This document shows, piece after piece, positions 1 to 8,296 of a stretch of 10,919 nt of DNA. Each line of letters opens with the position of its first letter. Position 1 is the first letter of the stretch. The DNA comes from Lichtheimia corymbifera B2541 (lineage: Eukaryota > Mucoromycota > Mucoromycetes > Mucorales > Lichtheimiaceae), in assembly GCA_000697475.1 (NCBI GenBank), contig JNEU01000800.1, forward strand, positions 1 to 10,919. Direction: 5' to 3'. Under the pieces are notes generated by a model. The model ran no database searches. It was not told where the DNA came from and worked only from the letters and a program-made list of their open reading frames with translations. The position numbers and the translations under genes are program-made.

Positions 1-1
1 T

Positions 2-718
2 TTGGCCTATTCGAGATCGTCAGCAAGCTTGGTCCAACTGGGAAGCGTGAGACTGGTTCATCGAAGGGGAAACGGATTCGTGTCGGTTCAATCGGGTCAT
101 AGGGTGGGGCCCATAAGGACAATCAATGTGTATTTCTACCTGGCCAAACAAGCGACTTTTCCTCAGCTTGTCAAAGGAAGTTGATACTTGTGGTTCTCTT
201 GCACCCAGAGCTCTCTCACGTTATGCTTGGTGTATGGGGATACGTTTGGCATTCTTTTTTTCTCTGCACTGGTGTTTCATCTCCCCCCGCTTGAGGTGCC
301 ATCGGTTCCATGTCCTGTGTGCTTGTTCAAGTATATGGTTGTATGTGGGATTTGTAGTCAATCACTTTCCGTGTGGAGGTGCTAGGGACTTTTGTTCTGC
401 TCTTCGGCCTTAACCTACTTGCTGTGCAAAGCCTTCAAAGGGGTTGCCGCGATGACCACTTCAAGAGAGACCTCAATGGCACTAGCCTGCCAGCTCCTGG
501 TACAATCCATTTGTTAGGCAATGTGGAGAAGGGAATGTGTAGTGGAGCTCCTGACACACAAGGGTGATCATCGCCCAAGAGGACAACGGTATTGCTTTCT
601 TTGGTACATACAAGCCGTCAAGTCATTGGAGGAGTGGTGGCCTGTCCTTGGTTGGATGGAGATCGATCATGGTGGACAAGTAGCTAGAATCATTGTTGAA
701 TTCACATCCACTTGCTAG
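2..718 (+). pseudogene. Possible decayed coding region, unidentified
   Basis: One plus-strand frame (codons beginning at base 2) runs 239 codons and meets only three internal stops: TGA 182-184, TAG 383-385 and TAG 515-517. It ends at TAG 716-718. Random sequence would give about eleven stops over that length. The last segment, from the ATG at 521, reads like ordinary protein, with mixed charged and aromatic residues, several Trp, and a run of EEWWPVLGWMEIDHGG. The middle part (about 188-385) is rich in Phe, Leu, Cys and Val. Two AATAAA motifs follow at 757 and 809, as expected for a plus-strand 3' end. I recognise no domain. Alternatives are a chance open frame, or exons of a live gene separated by introns that I cannot place. 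There is no visible homology to the repeats downstream. Confidence 0.3.
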
Positions 719-756
719 ATTATTTCCTTCTTGCTTGTAAATCATAGGGTAGATGG

Positions 757-814
757 AATAAATTCTTTCCGTTATCGGTCTTGTAGAAGTATCTGCCTTT
801 TATGATACAATAAA
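757..814 (+). terminator. Two AATAAA poly(A)-signal motifs
   Basis: AATAAA occurs at 757-762 and again at 809-814. Both lie on the plus strand, 40-95 bp after the last stop of the open frame ending at 718. The spacing is what a fungal 3' UTR would show, but AT-rich spacer produces this hexamer often. Confidence 0.3.
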
Positions 815-1074
815 AAGTGGGTTTCGTCATTAGAGCAAAGTGATCCACCATTGAGTTTCAGGATGAGTGACAATCAATTTGTATATCTTACTATGGATGA
901 GAATGGCTTCAGGCCCTATGCAATGGCGTGCCATTATTACCAAACACATACCTTGGCACACCTTTGAGTGTTGTTTATTTACCTACCTTCCTAAAGACAA
1001 TCACCATCGTCATCCATTTGTGATACATACAACCTGTCAAGTACGTGCGTGTGTAACCACCACGTGCCATTTCA
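815..1074. other. Unassigned spacer
   Basis: No gene or convincing structure is seen. An ATG at 867 opens 94 codons on the plus strand, but it runs on into the repeat module that starts near 1075 and has no recognisable motif. Around 1020-1045 there is a short resemblance to 601-625 (TACATACAA followed by GTCAAGT), perhaps a remnant of an old duplication. Confidence 0.4.
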
Positions 1075-1230
1075 CACAGCTCTTCATCTTTCCTTTAATG
1101 CAGCCGACACAATCCATTAGAGAACGCAGCTCCATCATGCTTACGGCATAGGTAAAACAATAGGTACCTGTTACTCTACATTCTCCTAGTGAATCATGAG
1201 GACTTTATGAGAACAAAGTTGCTCGTCGAG
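1075..1230 (-). repeat. End module S, copy S0
   Basis: The sequence around 1140-1225 matches 5590-5685 and 6610-6700 in the same orientation. Shared landmarks are a GCATAG/GTAAAAC block, a CTCTA..TTTAC-like block, then GAACAAAGTTGCTCGTCG at about 1212-1229. The outward limit near 1075 is approximate because similarity fades. Confidence 0.5.
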
Positions 1231-1252
1231 AAAAAAAAAAAAAAAAAAAAAA
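1231..1252 (+). repeat. Poly(A) tract of 22
   Basis: There are 22 consecutive A residues directly after GCTCGTCGAG at the boundary between end module S0 and the tandem array. The loop of the hairpin near 5780 carries the same motif on the other strand, CTCGTCGA followed by nine A. Confidence 0.9.
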
Positions 1253-2150
1253 GTTTCACAATGGAGGTGGGCAATCTTGGGGGTCATGGACCGTCCACCC
1301 CGTCCATTCATCAACTACCCTATATTTGGACCGTACAATTCATAATGAAGCATGCAGTTTTTAAATGAATGGAGTTGTTCAGCATGACTCAGAGAACCTT
1401 CTTACCAAGTTTCAAGTTCGAGAAAGGGAATCCCAAGATTATGTATACTAAGTGGCATTTCATGAATTTGGTCGGTTGCGGAATTTCCGTCGGTCATAGT
1501 AAATCACTCATTATACCCTCCCATTCCCAATTTTCAAACGAAGCATGGTATCTTTATAAGAACAAAATTGATCAGCGTATCCAAGAGCATATTGTGTGAA
1601 GTTTTCATGTCCGAAATGGGCAATCTCGAGGTTATGGGCCGTCCGCCTCACATGTATACCCATCCATTTATCATCGGACGCCCCCATTCAAATCCTCACG
1701 ATGAAGCGTATGGTTTTCATTTGAATGGAGTTGATCAGTATGTCGAAGCCCACCCGTCTGAGCAAGTTTGACGATGGAGATGGACAATTGCGGGGGTGTG
1801 CACTATGCACCCTACTTGCGTTCCTTCCATCCTATATTTGGGCCCTCCGATTCATTGAATCATCATAATGAAGCATACGGTTTTTAAATGAATGGAGTTG
1901 ATCAGCATGACTCAGAGAACCTGCTTACCAAGTTTCAAGTTCAAAGTGGGCGATCCCAAGATAATACATACTAAATCGATAAATCGTAAATTCGGCGCGT
2001 ACCCAATTTCCGACCATCATAGTAAACCCCACATTACACCCTCCCATTCAAAATTCTTAAATGAAGTGTGGGTTCTTTACTAAGGCAAAGTTGATCAGGA
2101 TGACCAAGAGCATATTGTGTGAAAGTTTGAGGTTCGAAAATGAGCAGTCT
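1253..2150 (+). repeat. Tandem array of about 160-193-bp units, left arm
   Basis: Degenerate units share the anchor GTTGATCAGCATG, followed by a purine-rich stretch, AAGTTT and a GGGCAATC-like block. Counting the GTTGCTCG at 1218 as the first, anchors start at 1218, 1374, 1567, 1730, 1897 and 2090. Spacings are therefore 156, 193, 163, 167 and 193. The stretches from about 1320-1480 and 1831-1975 are especially alike and share CCTATATTTGG, TTTTTAAATGAATGGAGTTG and ATGACTCAGAGAACC. Short ORFs at 1369, 1568 and 1892 are by-products of the repeat. Confidence 0.85.
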
Positions 2151-2159
2151 CAAGATCAT

Positions 2160-3400
2160 GCATTAGTTTCAATGTGCATGGATTTATAGGGCGGTGCCTG
2201 ACCTATTTAATTTTCCAGCTCTTCCCTCTTGCTCCCCCATTCTCAACCGTTGCCCCCATTCAAGTACAACTACCACCTGCGAACGATTGTCCTGCTTCAA
2301 CACATCATGTCAATCCTGCAACTGTCTTGACCCGATTCTCTTTAACTGAATGCAACTGCATGGTGTGTGCACCCCACGACAACACTCGCGTCTCTTGACA
2401 CTACACCTTCTCTTGTACAATCCTCAACCACAATCAAACGTAACAGCATTCATTGCAGCAGTTGCTGGTAGCAAGCTCTTTACTCCAGTGTCTCATACAG
2501 CATTCACAGCCTTGTCACTCTACTGCAACACACGCTCTTGCACACTCCTCTGCGACTACCAAACGTAGCAGCAGTTACCATTAGCAAGGCTTTTGCTCGA
2601 CTGTCTCTTTACTTGCAGCAACCTATGTTACAGCCCTTTTCACGTGAACAGAAGATAGCCATTGTATAGGAGCAACTTATTTTCGTGTGCCAGCCTACTT
2701 CAATGCATACGGATCCAGTCATATCAGCATCAACTACTACTGCGCGATACAAGCAATCTTTACCTGGATGAGCTGCGATGGAAGAAAATGACCAAGCAAG
2801 TGATTGAGCAGCAGCCGGATGGAGAAGGGAGCATATCAGCAGCGAGCACATGGCTTTTTTCAATCAATATGTCGGATTTTATGGATCGATGCAAATCAAG
2901 TGCAGTGATGAGATGCCCTGGAATGTTACCTTGGTTATTTGGAGCGTCGTCAGCAGGAAGGATGGGCCATGTTGCGTGCATATGGCTGCAGATGATGATG
3001 ATGGATTGGATGGGATTGAGTAAACGGCTTATATCTTTCACGAAAAGTGTTCAACAGCTATGGATGACATTGGAGTACTCGGTTCAATGCATGCAGCAAC
3101 TATTTTACAACCATGGATGAAGGATGATTATAGCAGCAGCAACCAAGAATACAATGACACGACTATCCCTGTTGCCTCGATGTGATTCACTGGTACCTCA
3201 GCCAATTTGCAATTATGTTCCTTTACCATATTTATAAACATCCACACTATCATGCACTATTACTCGTCTTTTTCCTTGAATGAAATTGAATTTAACGTAA
3301 TATCTGGGGTATCATTAATTCATGTGTATGGAAAGGTGTGGATCACTTGGTTGGTTTCTGGATTGAAATGGGGAAAGACAAACGTGAAAGCCGGGATGCA
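2160..3400 (+). repeat. Core module, copy A
   Basis: This is one of three copies of a 1.2-kb module (A here; B and C on the minus strand). Landmarks in order are TTTAATTTTCCAGCTCTTCC, CATTCTCAACCGTTGCCCC, CAAGTACAACTACCACCTG, a GACACTACACCTTCTCTTG block, CTACTGCAACACACGCTC, and near the end GGATTGGATGG. An ORF of 152 codons lies at 2662-3120. Its frame is also open in parts of copies B and C, but differences between the copies do not favour third codon positions, so coding is not supported. Two direct repeats about 125 bp apart (CTCTTG at 2410 and 2535) lie in its first half. Confidence 0.85.
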
Positions 3401-3544
3401 AAATTGAGTGATTTAGGCTTACAATGGATCAAGCTTCCGTAACAAGCAGGGTTGTTGGGTATTAACATTGAAAATACAAGGGTCTATTTAAACATGTATA
3501 TAATCAGTTATTGGCACTACCCATCGTCTAATCAGCAATGAAGC
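3401..3544. other. Spacer at the centre of the foldback
   Basis: About 140 bp of AT-rich sequence separates the two inverted cores. No match to the other core copies was seen, apart from a faint CAATGAAG near 3536 that may be a trace of an end module. No gene is present. Confidence 0.5.
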
Positions 3545-3545
3545 T

Positions 3546-4142
3546 TTAATAAATGTAATATGACAGAAGGAACAAGAGGTCTCGATACAATGATGCGGGT
3601 ATAATCCAATCTCCCCTTCCGGCCTTCAAATTTCTATCCTTCCTTTCCTTCCAGAAGCCAACCAGTGGATCACAAAGAATCAGCAGGTGTCGTTGTGTCA
3701 TTGTATTCCTGGTTGCTGCCGTCATAGCATCTTCATCCATGATTGTAAAAATAGCTGTTGCGTGCATTGACTTGAATGTTGCATTATCATCCATGGTGGT
3801 AAATCCTCTCTTGTCAAAGATATAAGCCCTCGCTTCCATGCCATCCAATTCATCCAATCCATCATTATCCTCAGCCGTATCCACGTGTTCGTTACTGCTG
3901 ACGACGAGCCAAGTAGCCAAAGCAACGTTCCGGGATTCCACATTACTGCACTTGACCAATCCATCATTATCCTCAGCCGTATCCACGTGTTCGTTACTGC
4001 TGACGACGAGCCAAGTAGCCAAAGCAACGTTCCGGGATTCCACATTACTGCACTTGATTGCATCCATCCATTCGTCCATAACCGTTGCGAGTCCAATAAG
4101 AAAGAGCCTCTGTAATCGCTGATGATATGCTTCCTTTTCCAT
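3546..4142 (-). CDS. Open frame in core B, unidentified, doubtful
   Basis: This is the longest ORF inside the repeat block, at 198 codons. It starts MEKEAYHQRL, contains two identical 34-residue units (each ending AEDNDGL), an AYIFDKRGF segment and a C-terminus ending LLSYYIY. No domain is recognised. The same frame is partly readable in copy C (NVALVTWRVVSRKD, then AEDDDGLDG) and in copy A, but A has a stop just before AYIF and C shifts frame near its start. Substitutions among the three copies include many amino-acid changes and no clear excess of silent ones. It may therefore be a remnant of an ancestral element gene or an accidental frame. A second minus-strand frame over the same bases (3722-4246) is also open, which weakens the coding case. 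Confidence 0.15.
   Translation of the reverse strand: MEKEAYHQRLQRLFLIGLATVMDEWMDAIKCSNVESRNVALATWLVVSSNEHVDTAEDNDGLVKCSNVESRNVALATWLVVSSNEHVDTAEDNDGLDELDGMEARAYIFDKRGFTTMDDNATFKSMHATAIFTIMDEDAMTAATRNTMTQRHLLILCDPLVGFWKERKDRNLKAGRGDWIIPASLYRDLLFLLSYYIY
3854..4057. repeat. Perfect 102-bp tandem duplication
   Basis: Bases 3854-3955 and 3956-4057 read the same throughout, beginning CCAATCCATCATTATCC and ending CACTGCACTTGA-like (ATTACTGCACTTGA). The period is 34 codons, so frames are kept. Copies A and C have only one unit, so the duplication is specific to copy B and recent. Confidence 0.95.
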
Positions 4143-4795
4143 CCGAGTGTTGATCTCTCTCTTTCTTGGTCATTTTCAGTGCAGCTCAACAAGGCGAAGA
4201 GTGCTTGTATTGCGGGATACTTGGTAGCTGATATGGGACCATCCATTAGAAGTCGTATGCATCATTGCAAGTTGCCATATGTAAATAAAGCTGCTTTTAT
4301 ACAATGGCTATCAGTTGTCCACGTGAAGAGGCCGCAAGTGACTTGAGACAGTGGAGACCTTGCTAATGGCAGCTGCTGTTACGGGATGGTTGTGGCAGAG
4401 GAGCGTGTTGTAGTAGTAGAGTGACAAGATTGTGAACACTGCTTGAGACAATAAAGTCATTGCTAATAGTAAATGCTGGAATGAACGCTGTTGTTCTTGA
4501 TCGTGGTAGAGGAGTGTGCAAGAGCGTGTGTTGTGTCAAGAAACGTGTGTGTTGTAGTGGGTGCACGCGCCATGGACTTGCCATTCAGTCAAAGATAATC
4601 GGATCAAGACAGTTGTAGGGTTGACATGATGGGTTGAGACAGGGCAATCGTTCGCAGGCGGTAGTTGTACTTGAATGGGGCAACAGTTGAGAATGGGAGG
4701 AGGAAGAGGGAAGAGGCTAGGATGTGGAAGAGGTGGAAATTAAATCTGTCAGGCAGTCAGACATATCACATATACACTGATACCATTGCATGATA

Positions 4796-5359
4796 TTGGG
4801 ATTGCCTGTCTCGAACCTCAAACTTTCACACAATATGCTCTAGGACATTCTGAACAACTTTGTATTAATAAAGAACCCACACTTCATTTGAAGATTTCGA
4901 ATTGTAGAGCATAATGTGGGATTAACTATGACGGATGGAAATTGGGAAAGCGCCGGATTTATGAAAAAGTCAACTAGTATGTAGTTTCTTGAGATTCCCC
5001 ATCTCGCACTTGAAACTTGGTCAGACGGTACTCTCGCACATGCTGATCAACTCCATTCATTTAAAAACCGCATGGTTCATTATGAACATTTTGAATGCGG
5101 GGCAGCCCAAATATAGGAGAAAGTAGGGTAGACGCTCCTGTTCGACGAGATTGCCCACCTCGAACCTGAAACTTTCACACAACATCCTTTCGATCACGCC
5201 GAGCAATTTCGTTCCCATAAAAGTCGAGAGTTCATTATGAAAACCTTGAATGTAGGAGATACGACGAATGGATGGTAACATAAATAGGGTGTACGGCCGT
5301 GCGCGCCGATATTGTTGGTGGGGACGTCGAAACTTGGTCAGGAGGTTCTCTCGGTCATG
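4796..5359 (-). repeat. Tandem array, right arm (inverted)
   Basis: Reverse-complement anchors (CTGATCAAC and variants) start at 4850, 5043, 5200 and 5360, giving spacings of 193, 157 and 160. Walking outward from the core, this mirrors the left arm, where the first spacings are 193, 167 and 163. Landmarks such as CCCAAATATAGG, CATTCATTTAAAAACCGCATG and CTTTCACACAATATGCTCT match the left-arm units on the opposite strand. This arm has two fewer units than the left. Confidence 0.85.
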
Positions 5360-5558
5360 CTGATCAATATTGTTCTCACAAAGCCTCTACACATCACTAT
5401 GGAGATTTGGAGAAACAGGCGCCTTCATTTTTTGCCTATGCTATAAGCGTGATGCTATATGACAAGTGGTCTTTGTTCATTGTCAAGTAGGTAGACCCCG
5501 ATAGAGCCGAAGATGCAGACGGACTTCTTTGTGCAACACAGCTCATTTGCGTGATACT
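5360..5558 (+). repeat. End module S, copy S4
   Basis: Continuous with the last array unit, this stretch aligns with 5880-6060. Shared landmarks are TTGTTCT, then TATAAGCGTGATGCTATATGA, GGTCTTTGTT.ATTGTCAAGTAG, ATAGAGCC.AAGAT, and a final TTT.TG..CACA block. It has the opposite orientation to S0 and so closes the foldback element. Confidence 0.75.
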
Positions 5559-6285
5559 TCCCAATGAACAAACGCCACTCTCCATATAACATTACGCGTA
5601 CAGCATAGTAAAAACATAAAGATAGCTTTATCTCTAAACTTTACAATGAAACGTGGGGTCTTCAATCGAACAAAGTTGCTCGTCGGGGTGAAGCGCACCT
5701 TGGCTTCACGTTTCACGATCAACTTCGCCGATCCTAGATTTCGCAATGTCACCACCAGCCAAAGTGAATCGGGTCGACCTCTTGAATTTTTTTTTCGACG
5801 AGGCTGGTGGTGACATTGGGTGAATCTGAGAATGGCGAGCTGGATCGTGAAACTTGCACACAAGGTGCGCTTCACCCCGACGAGCAACTTTGTTCTATGA
5901 ACGACCCCACGTTTCATTGTAGAATTTTTAGTTATGGGCATCTTTGTGTTTTATATATGTTGTAAGCGTGGTGCTATATGATAGGTGGTCTTTGTTGATT
6001 GTCAAGTAGCTTGAGCCTAATAGAGCCAAAGATTGAGAGGGGCGTGTTTATGTAGCACATCTGTTTGGGGTGAAGAGAAAGGGCGAATGCATGATAGTTA
6101 ATGGGTGATTCAATAACGGTAATACATTGGCAGCTAACATGTACCTTTTCTCATTCCGTGCTTTTGCCCAATCCAATTGATGGGAACGATGCGTCTGCTC
6201 CAGACATTCATCTCCATCATTCAACTTTCTTGATCCGAGCTGATTTGACCGAGTTACCCTCAAGCAAAGAGCATATCAGCCCATA
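5559..6285. mobile_element. Small S-S hairpin element
   Basis: An inverted S module (about 5559-5675) and a direct S module (about 5880-6110, continuing with weaker similarity to the palindrome centre near 6285) enclose a short hairpin. Inner arms include a perfect 35-bp inverted pair (5668-5702 with 5861-5895) and a perfect 17-bp pair (5744-5760 with 5802-5818), with a loop of about 41 bp. The element looks like the same end modules without any core. The 132-codon minus-strand ORF across it is a by-product of the palindrome. Confidence 0.6.
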
Positions 6286-6703
6286 CATGCAGCATGCACT
6301 ATCTACCTCAACTGATGTCTCTTTATTTGAATGTGGCTCAGCCAAATCAGCTCGGTTCACGATAATTAAATCACGGAAATGCTCGACTGGGGCAGGCACA
6401 TCATTCCCAACAAGTAGATTTTGCAAAAGCTGGGAATGGGAAATAGTGCCAATTTATGACCGTTACTGATCGCCCATTAACTATCATGCATTCGCCCTTT
6501 CTCTTCACCCCAAACAGATGTGCTACATAAACACGCCCCTCTCAATCTTTGGCTCTATCAGGGTCAAGCTACTTGACAATGAACAAAGACCACCTATCCT
6601 ATAGCATCACGCTCAAAGCATATGTAAAACAGAAAGTTGCCTTTATCTCTAAACTTTACAATGAACAGTGGGCTCTTTCATGGAGCAAGATTTTACGACG
6701 AAT
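5877..6703. repeat. Large palindrome joining two S modules
   Basis: The arms of roughly 410 bp meet near 6285-6293. Bases 6020-6105 and 6473-6558 are a perfect 86-bp inverted pair. Outside and inside that stretch the arms remain alignable, with many mismatches. Inner examples are GAGCTGATTTGACCGAG near 6237 against the reverse complement of CTCAGCCAAATCAGCTCGG near 6330. ORFs at 6101-6469 (plus) and 6217-6426 (minus) encode similar peptides only because the two arms are copies of each other. Confidence 0.85.
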
Positions 6704-7985
6704 GTAACGTGACAAAAGGGACAAAAACATCTTGATGCGATAACGTAGTTGATTGATCCAATCTCTCTTTCCGACCTTCACATTGGTCTTTTCCCTTTCA
6801 ATCCAGTAACCAATCAAGTGATCCATATCTTTCCATACATATGAACTAATGATACCCCAAGTATTATTTTGAATCCAATCTACATTCAGTGAAAATAACA
6901 GGAAAATAGTATATTGTAGTGGATGTCTTTAAACTAAAATGCAAATTGGCTAAGATGCGGGTGGATCATATCGAGGAAACAGGGATAATTGTGTCATTGT
7001 ATATTCTTGGTTGCTGGAGAATCGTTGCTGCGTGATTTGGCTTGAGTAACCCAATGTAGTCCATCGCTGTAAAACACCTTCTTTCGCCAAAGATATAAGC
7101 TCTTTCGCCCATCCATCCAATCCATCATCATCCTCAGCCGAATCCGCGTAGTATGATTCATCCTTCCTGCTGACGACGCGCCAGGTAACCAAGGCAACAT
7201 TCCAGGATTTCTTTTTCATCACTGCACTTGATTGCATCCATCCATCAAATCCAACATGCTGGTTGAAAAGAGTCATGTGATTGCTGCTGATGTGCTTCCT
7301 TTCCATCCTGCTGCTGATCCATCGCAGTTCAACCAGGTGTTGCGGCGTACTTGATAGCTGATATGGCATCATCCATTGGAATCCATATGTACCAAAGCAA
7401 GTCGTTACACGTAAATAGCAGCTCGTATACAATGGTTATCTGCTGTTCACGTAAAAAAGGGCTGTAATATAGGTTGCTGCAAGTAAAGAGACAGTCGAGT
7501 AAAGGTCTGGTAATAGCAACAACTGCTACGTTTGGTCGTGGCTGAGGAGTGTGCAAGAGCGTGTGTTGCAGTAGAGTGACAAGGCTGTGAATGCTGTATG
7601 AGACATTGGCGTAAAGACATCGTTAATAGCAACTGCTGCAATGAATGCTGTTACGCTTGGGCGTGATCGAGGAGTGTACAAGAGAAGGCGTAGTGTCAAG
7701 AAACGCGGGTGTTGTTGTGGGGGTACACACGCCATGCAGTTGGCATCCAGGCAAAGGTTTTCAGATCAAGACCATCATAGGCTTGGCATGATGGGTTGAA
7801 GCAAGACAATCGTTCACAGGTGGTAGTTGTACTTGAATGGGGCAACCGTTGAGAATGGGAAGAAGAGGCAAGAAGCAAGGAGTGGGAAGAGCTGGAAATT
7901 AAATGATGTATAAGCGTGATGCTATATGAAAGTGCTCCTTGTTCATATTAGTGCCAAAGGTGCAGAAGGAGTTGTTCGTGTAATA
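6290..7985. mobile_element. Third element: S3 - core C - S5
   Basis: An inverted S module (about 6290-6703) is followed by a core in reverse and then a short direct S module (about 7905-7985). The last begins GTATAAGCGTGATGCTATATGA and continues to a GTGCCAAAGGTGCAGAAGGA block like 5505-5525. The two S copies point outward, as terminal inverted repeats would. There is no tandem array between core and S5. No transposase was recognised. Confidence 0.55.
6705..7904 (-). repeat. Core module, copy C (inverted)
   Basis: Read on the minus strand from 7904, the order matches copy A: ATTTAATTTCCAGCTCTTCC, CATTCTCAACGGTTGCCCC, CAAGTACAACTACCACCTG, GACACTACGCCTTCTCTTG, CTACTGCAACACACGCTC, and later GATGATGATGGATTGGATGG and GTATCATTAGTTCATATGTATGG. 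Unlike copy B, it keeps the segment of about 155 bp near the 3' end. ORFs of 160 and 68 codons (6950-7432 and 6994-7200) lie in two different frames, and neither is recognisable. Confidence 0.85.
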
Positions 7986-8290
7986 TATGCTAAGAGTGTT
8001 GATATTTGCTTGTCGATCCCAACTTCAACAGCATTTGAATGCATTGGGGTATTGAAGGCGTGGTATTTCCTTTTGATCCAACGCAGCTCCTCAAACAGTA
8101 ATGGATCAATATGCACGAAAATAGCAGGTGCAGTAGACGTGGCGCCGCTTCAGCTGCGTCGGCATGATAGTTTCGTACCACAATACCAAGTGTCACTTGC
8201 ATGATTGCCATGACAACACAATCATTGCTTTCCCCCTTCTACTTGCCCACATGTGCAAAAAGAAACGGCGTCTTTAGGCAGAGATTAGCC
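7986..8290. other. Unassigned spacer upstream of a transcription unit
   Basis: No repeat match and no recognisable gene are seen. A 73-codon minus-strand ORF (7990-8211) and a 92-codon plus-strand ORF (7926-8204) overlap each other, and the plus one starts inside the repeat module. Neither has a known motif. Confidence 0.4.
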
Positions 8291-8296
8291 TGTAAA

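Larger units (their letters stand above)
3545..4795 (-). repeat. Core module, copy B (inverted)
   Basis: Read on the minus strand, this copy follows the same order as copy A, from GCCTGACAGATTTAATTTCC near 4740 down to the GGAGATTGGAT/CATTGTATCGAGACC region near 3600. It differs in two ways. A 102-bp segment is perfectly duplicated (3854-4057), and about 155 bp present in copies A (3184-3341) and C is missing, with the join at GATCCACTGG. Confidence 0.85.
1075..5558. mobile_element. 4.5-kb foldback element (S-array-core / core-array-S)
   Basis: This is the largest repeat unit in the window. From the left it runs: end module S (about 1075-1230), tandem array (about 1253-2150), core A (about 2160-3400), a spacer, then core B in reverse (about 3545-4795), a reversed array (about 4796-5359) and a reversed S (about 5360-5558). 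Homology between the arms continues across every module boundary and in the same order, so each arm is about 2 kb. No transposase or other enzyme was recognised in any frame, so the best reading is a non-autonomous palindromic transposon-like element. The alternative is a segmental inverted duplication. Exact ends and target-site duplications could not be fixed by eye. Confidence 0.6.

Noticed and set aside
1231..1252. A22 as the poly(A) tail of a retrotransposed copy
   Set aside because: Repeat homology continues on both sides of the tract, and no target-site duplication or upstream coding relic ends there.
2662..3120. 152-codon ORF in core A as a transposase
   Set aside because: There is no DDE/D triad context, zinc finger or other known motif. 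Copies B and C do not keep one common frame, and substitutions show no silent bias.
4600..4630. TAGGGTTG near 4615 as telomere repeat or telomerase template
   Set aside because: It is a single partial match inside core B, with no tandem TTAGGG or CCCTAA anywhere in the window.
5543..5941. Minus-strand ORF of 132 codons
   Set aside because: It spans the hairpin centre and reads both arms. There is no domain and no start context, so it is best explained as a by-product of the inverted repeat.
6101..6469. Plus-strand ORF of 122 codons and minus-strand ORF at 6217-6426 whose products share a RADL..E..S.KE-like stretch
   Set aside because: They lie on opposite arms of the same palindrome, so similarity is automatic. 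Differences between the arms fall at all codon positions, which argues against a conserved protein.
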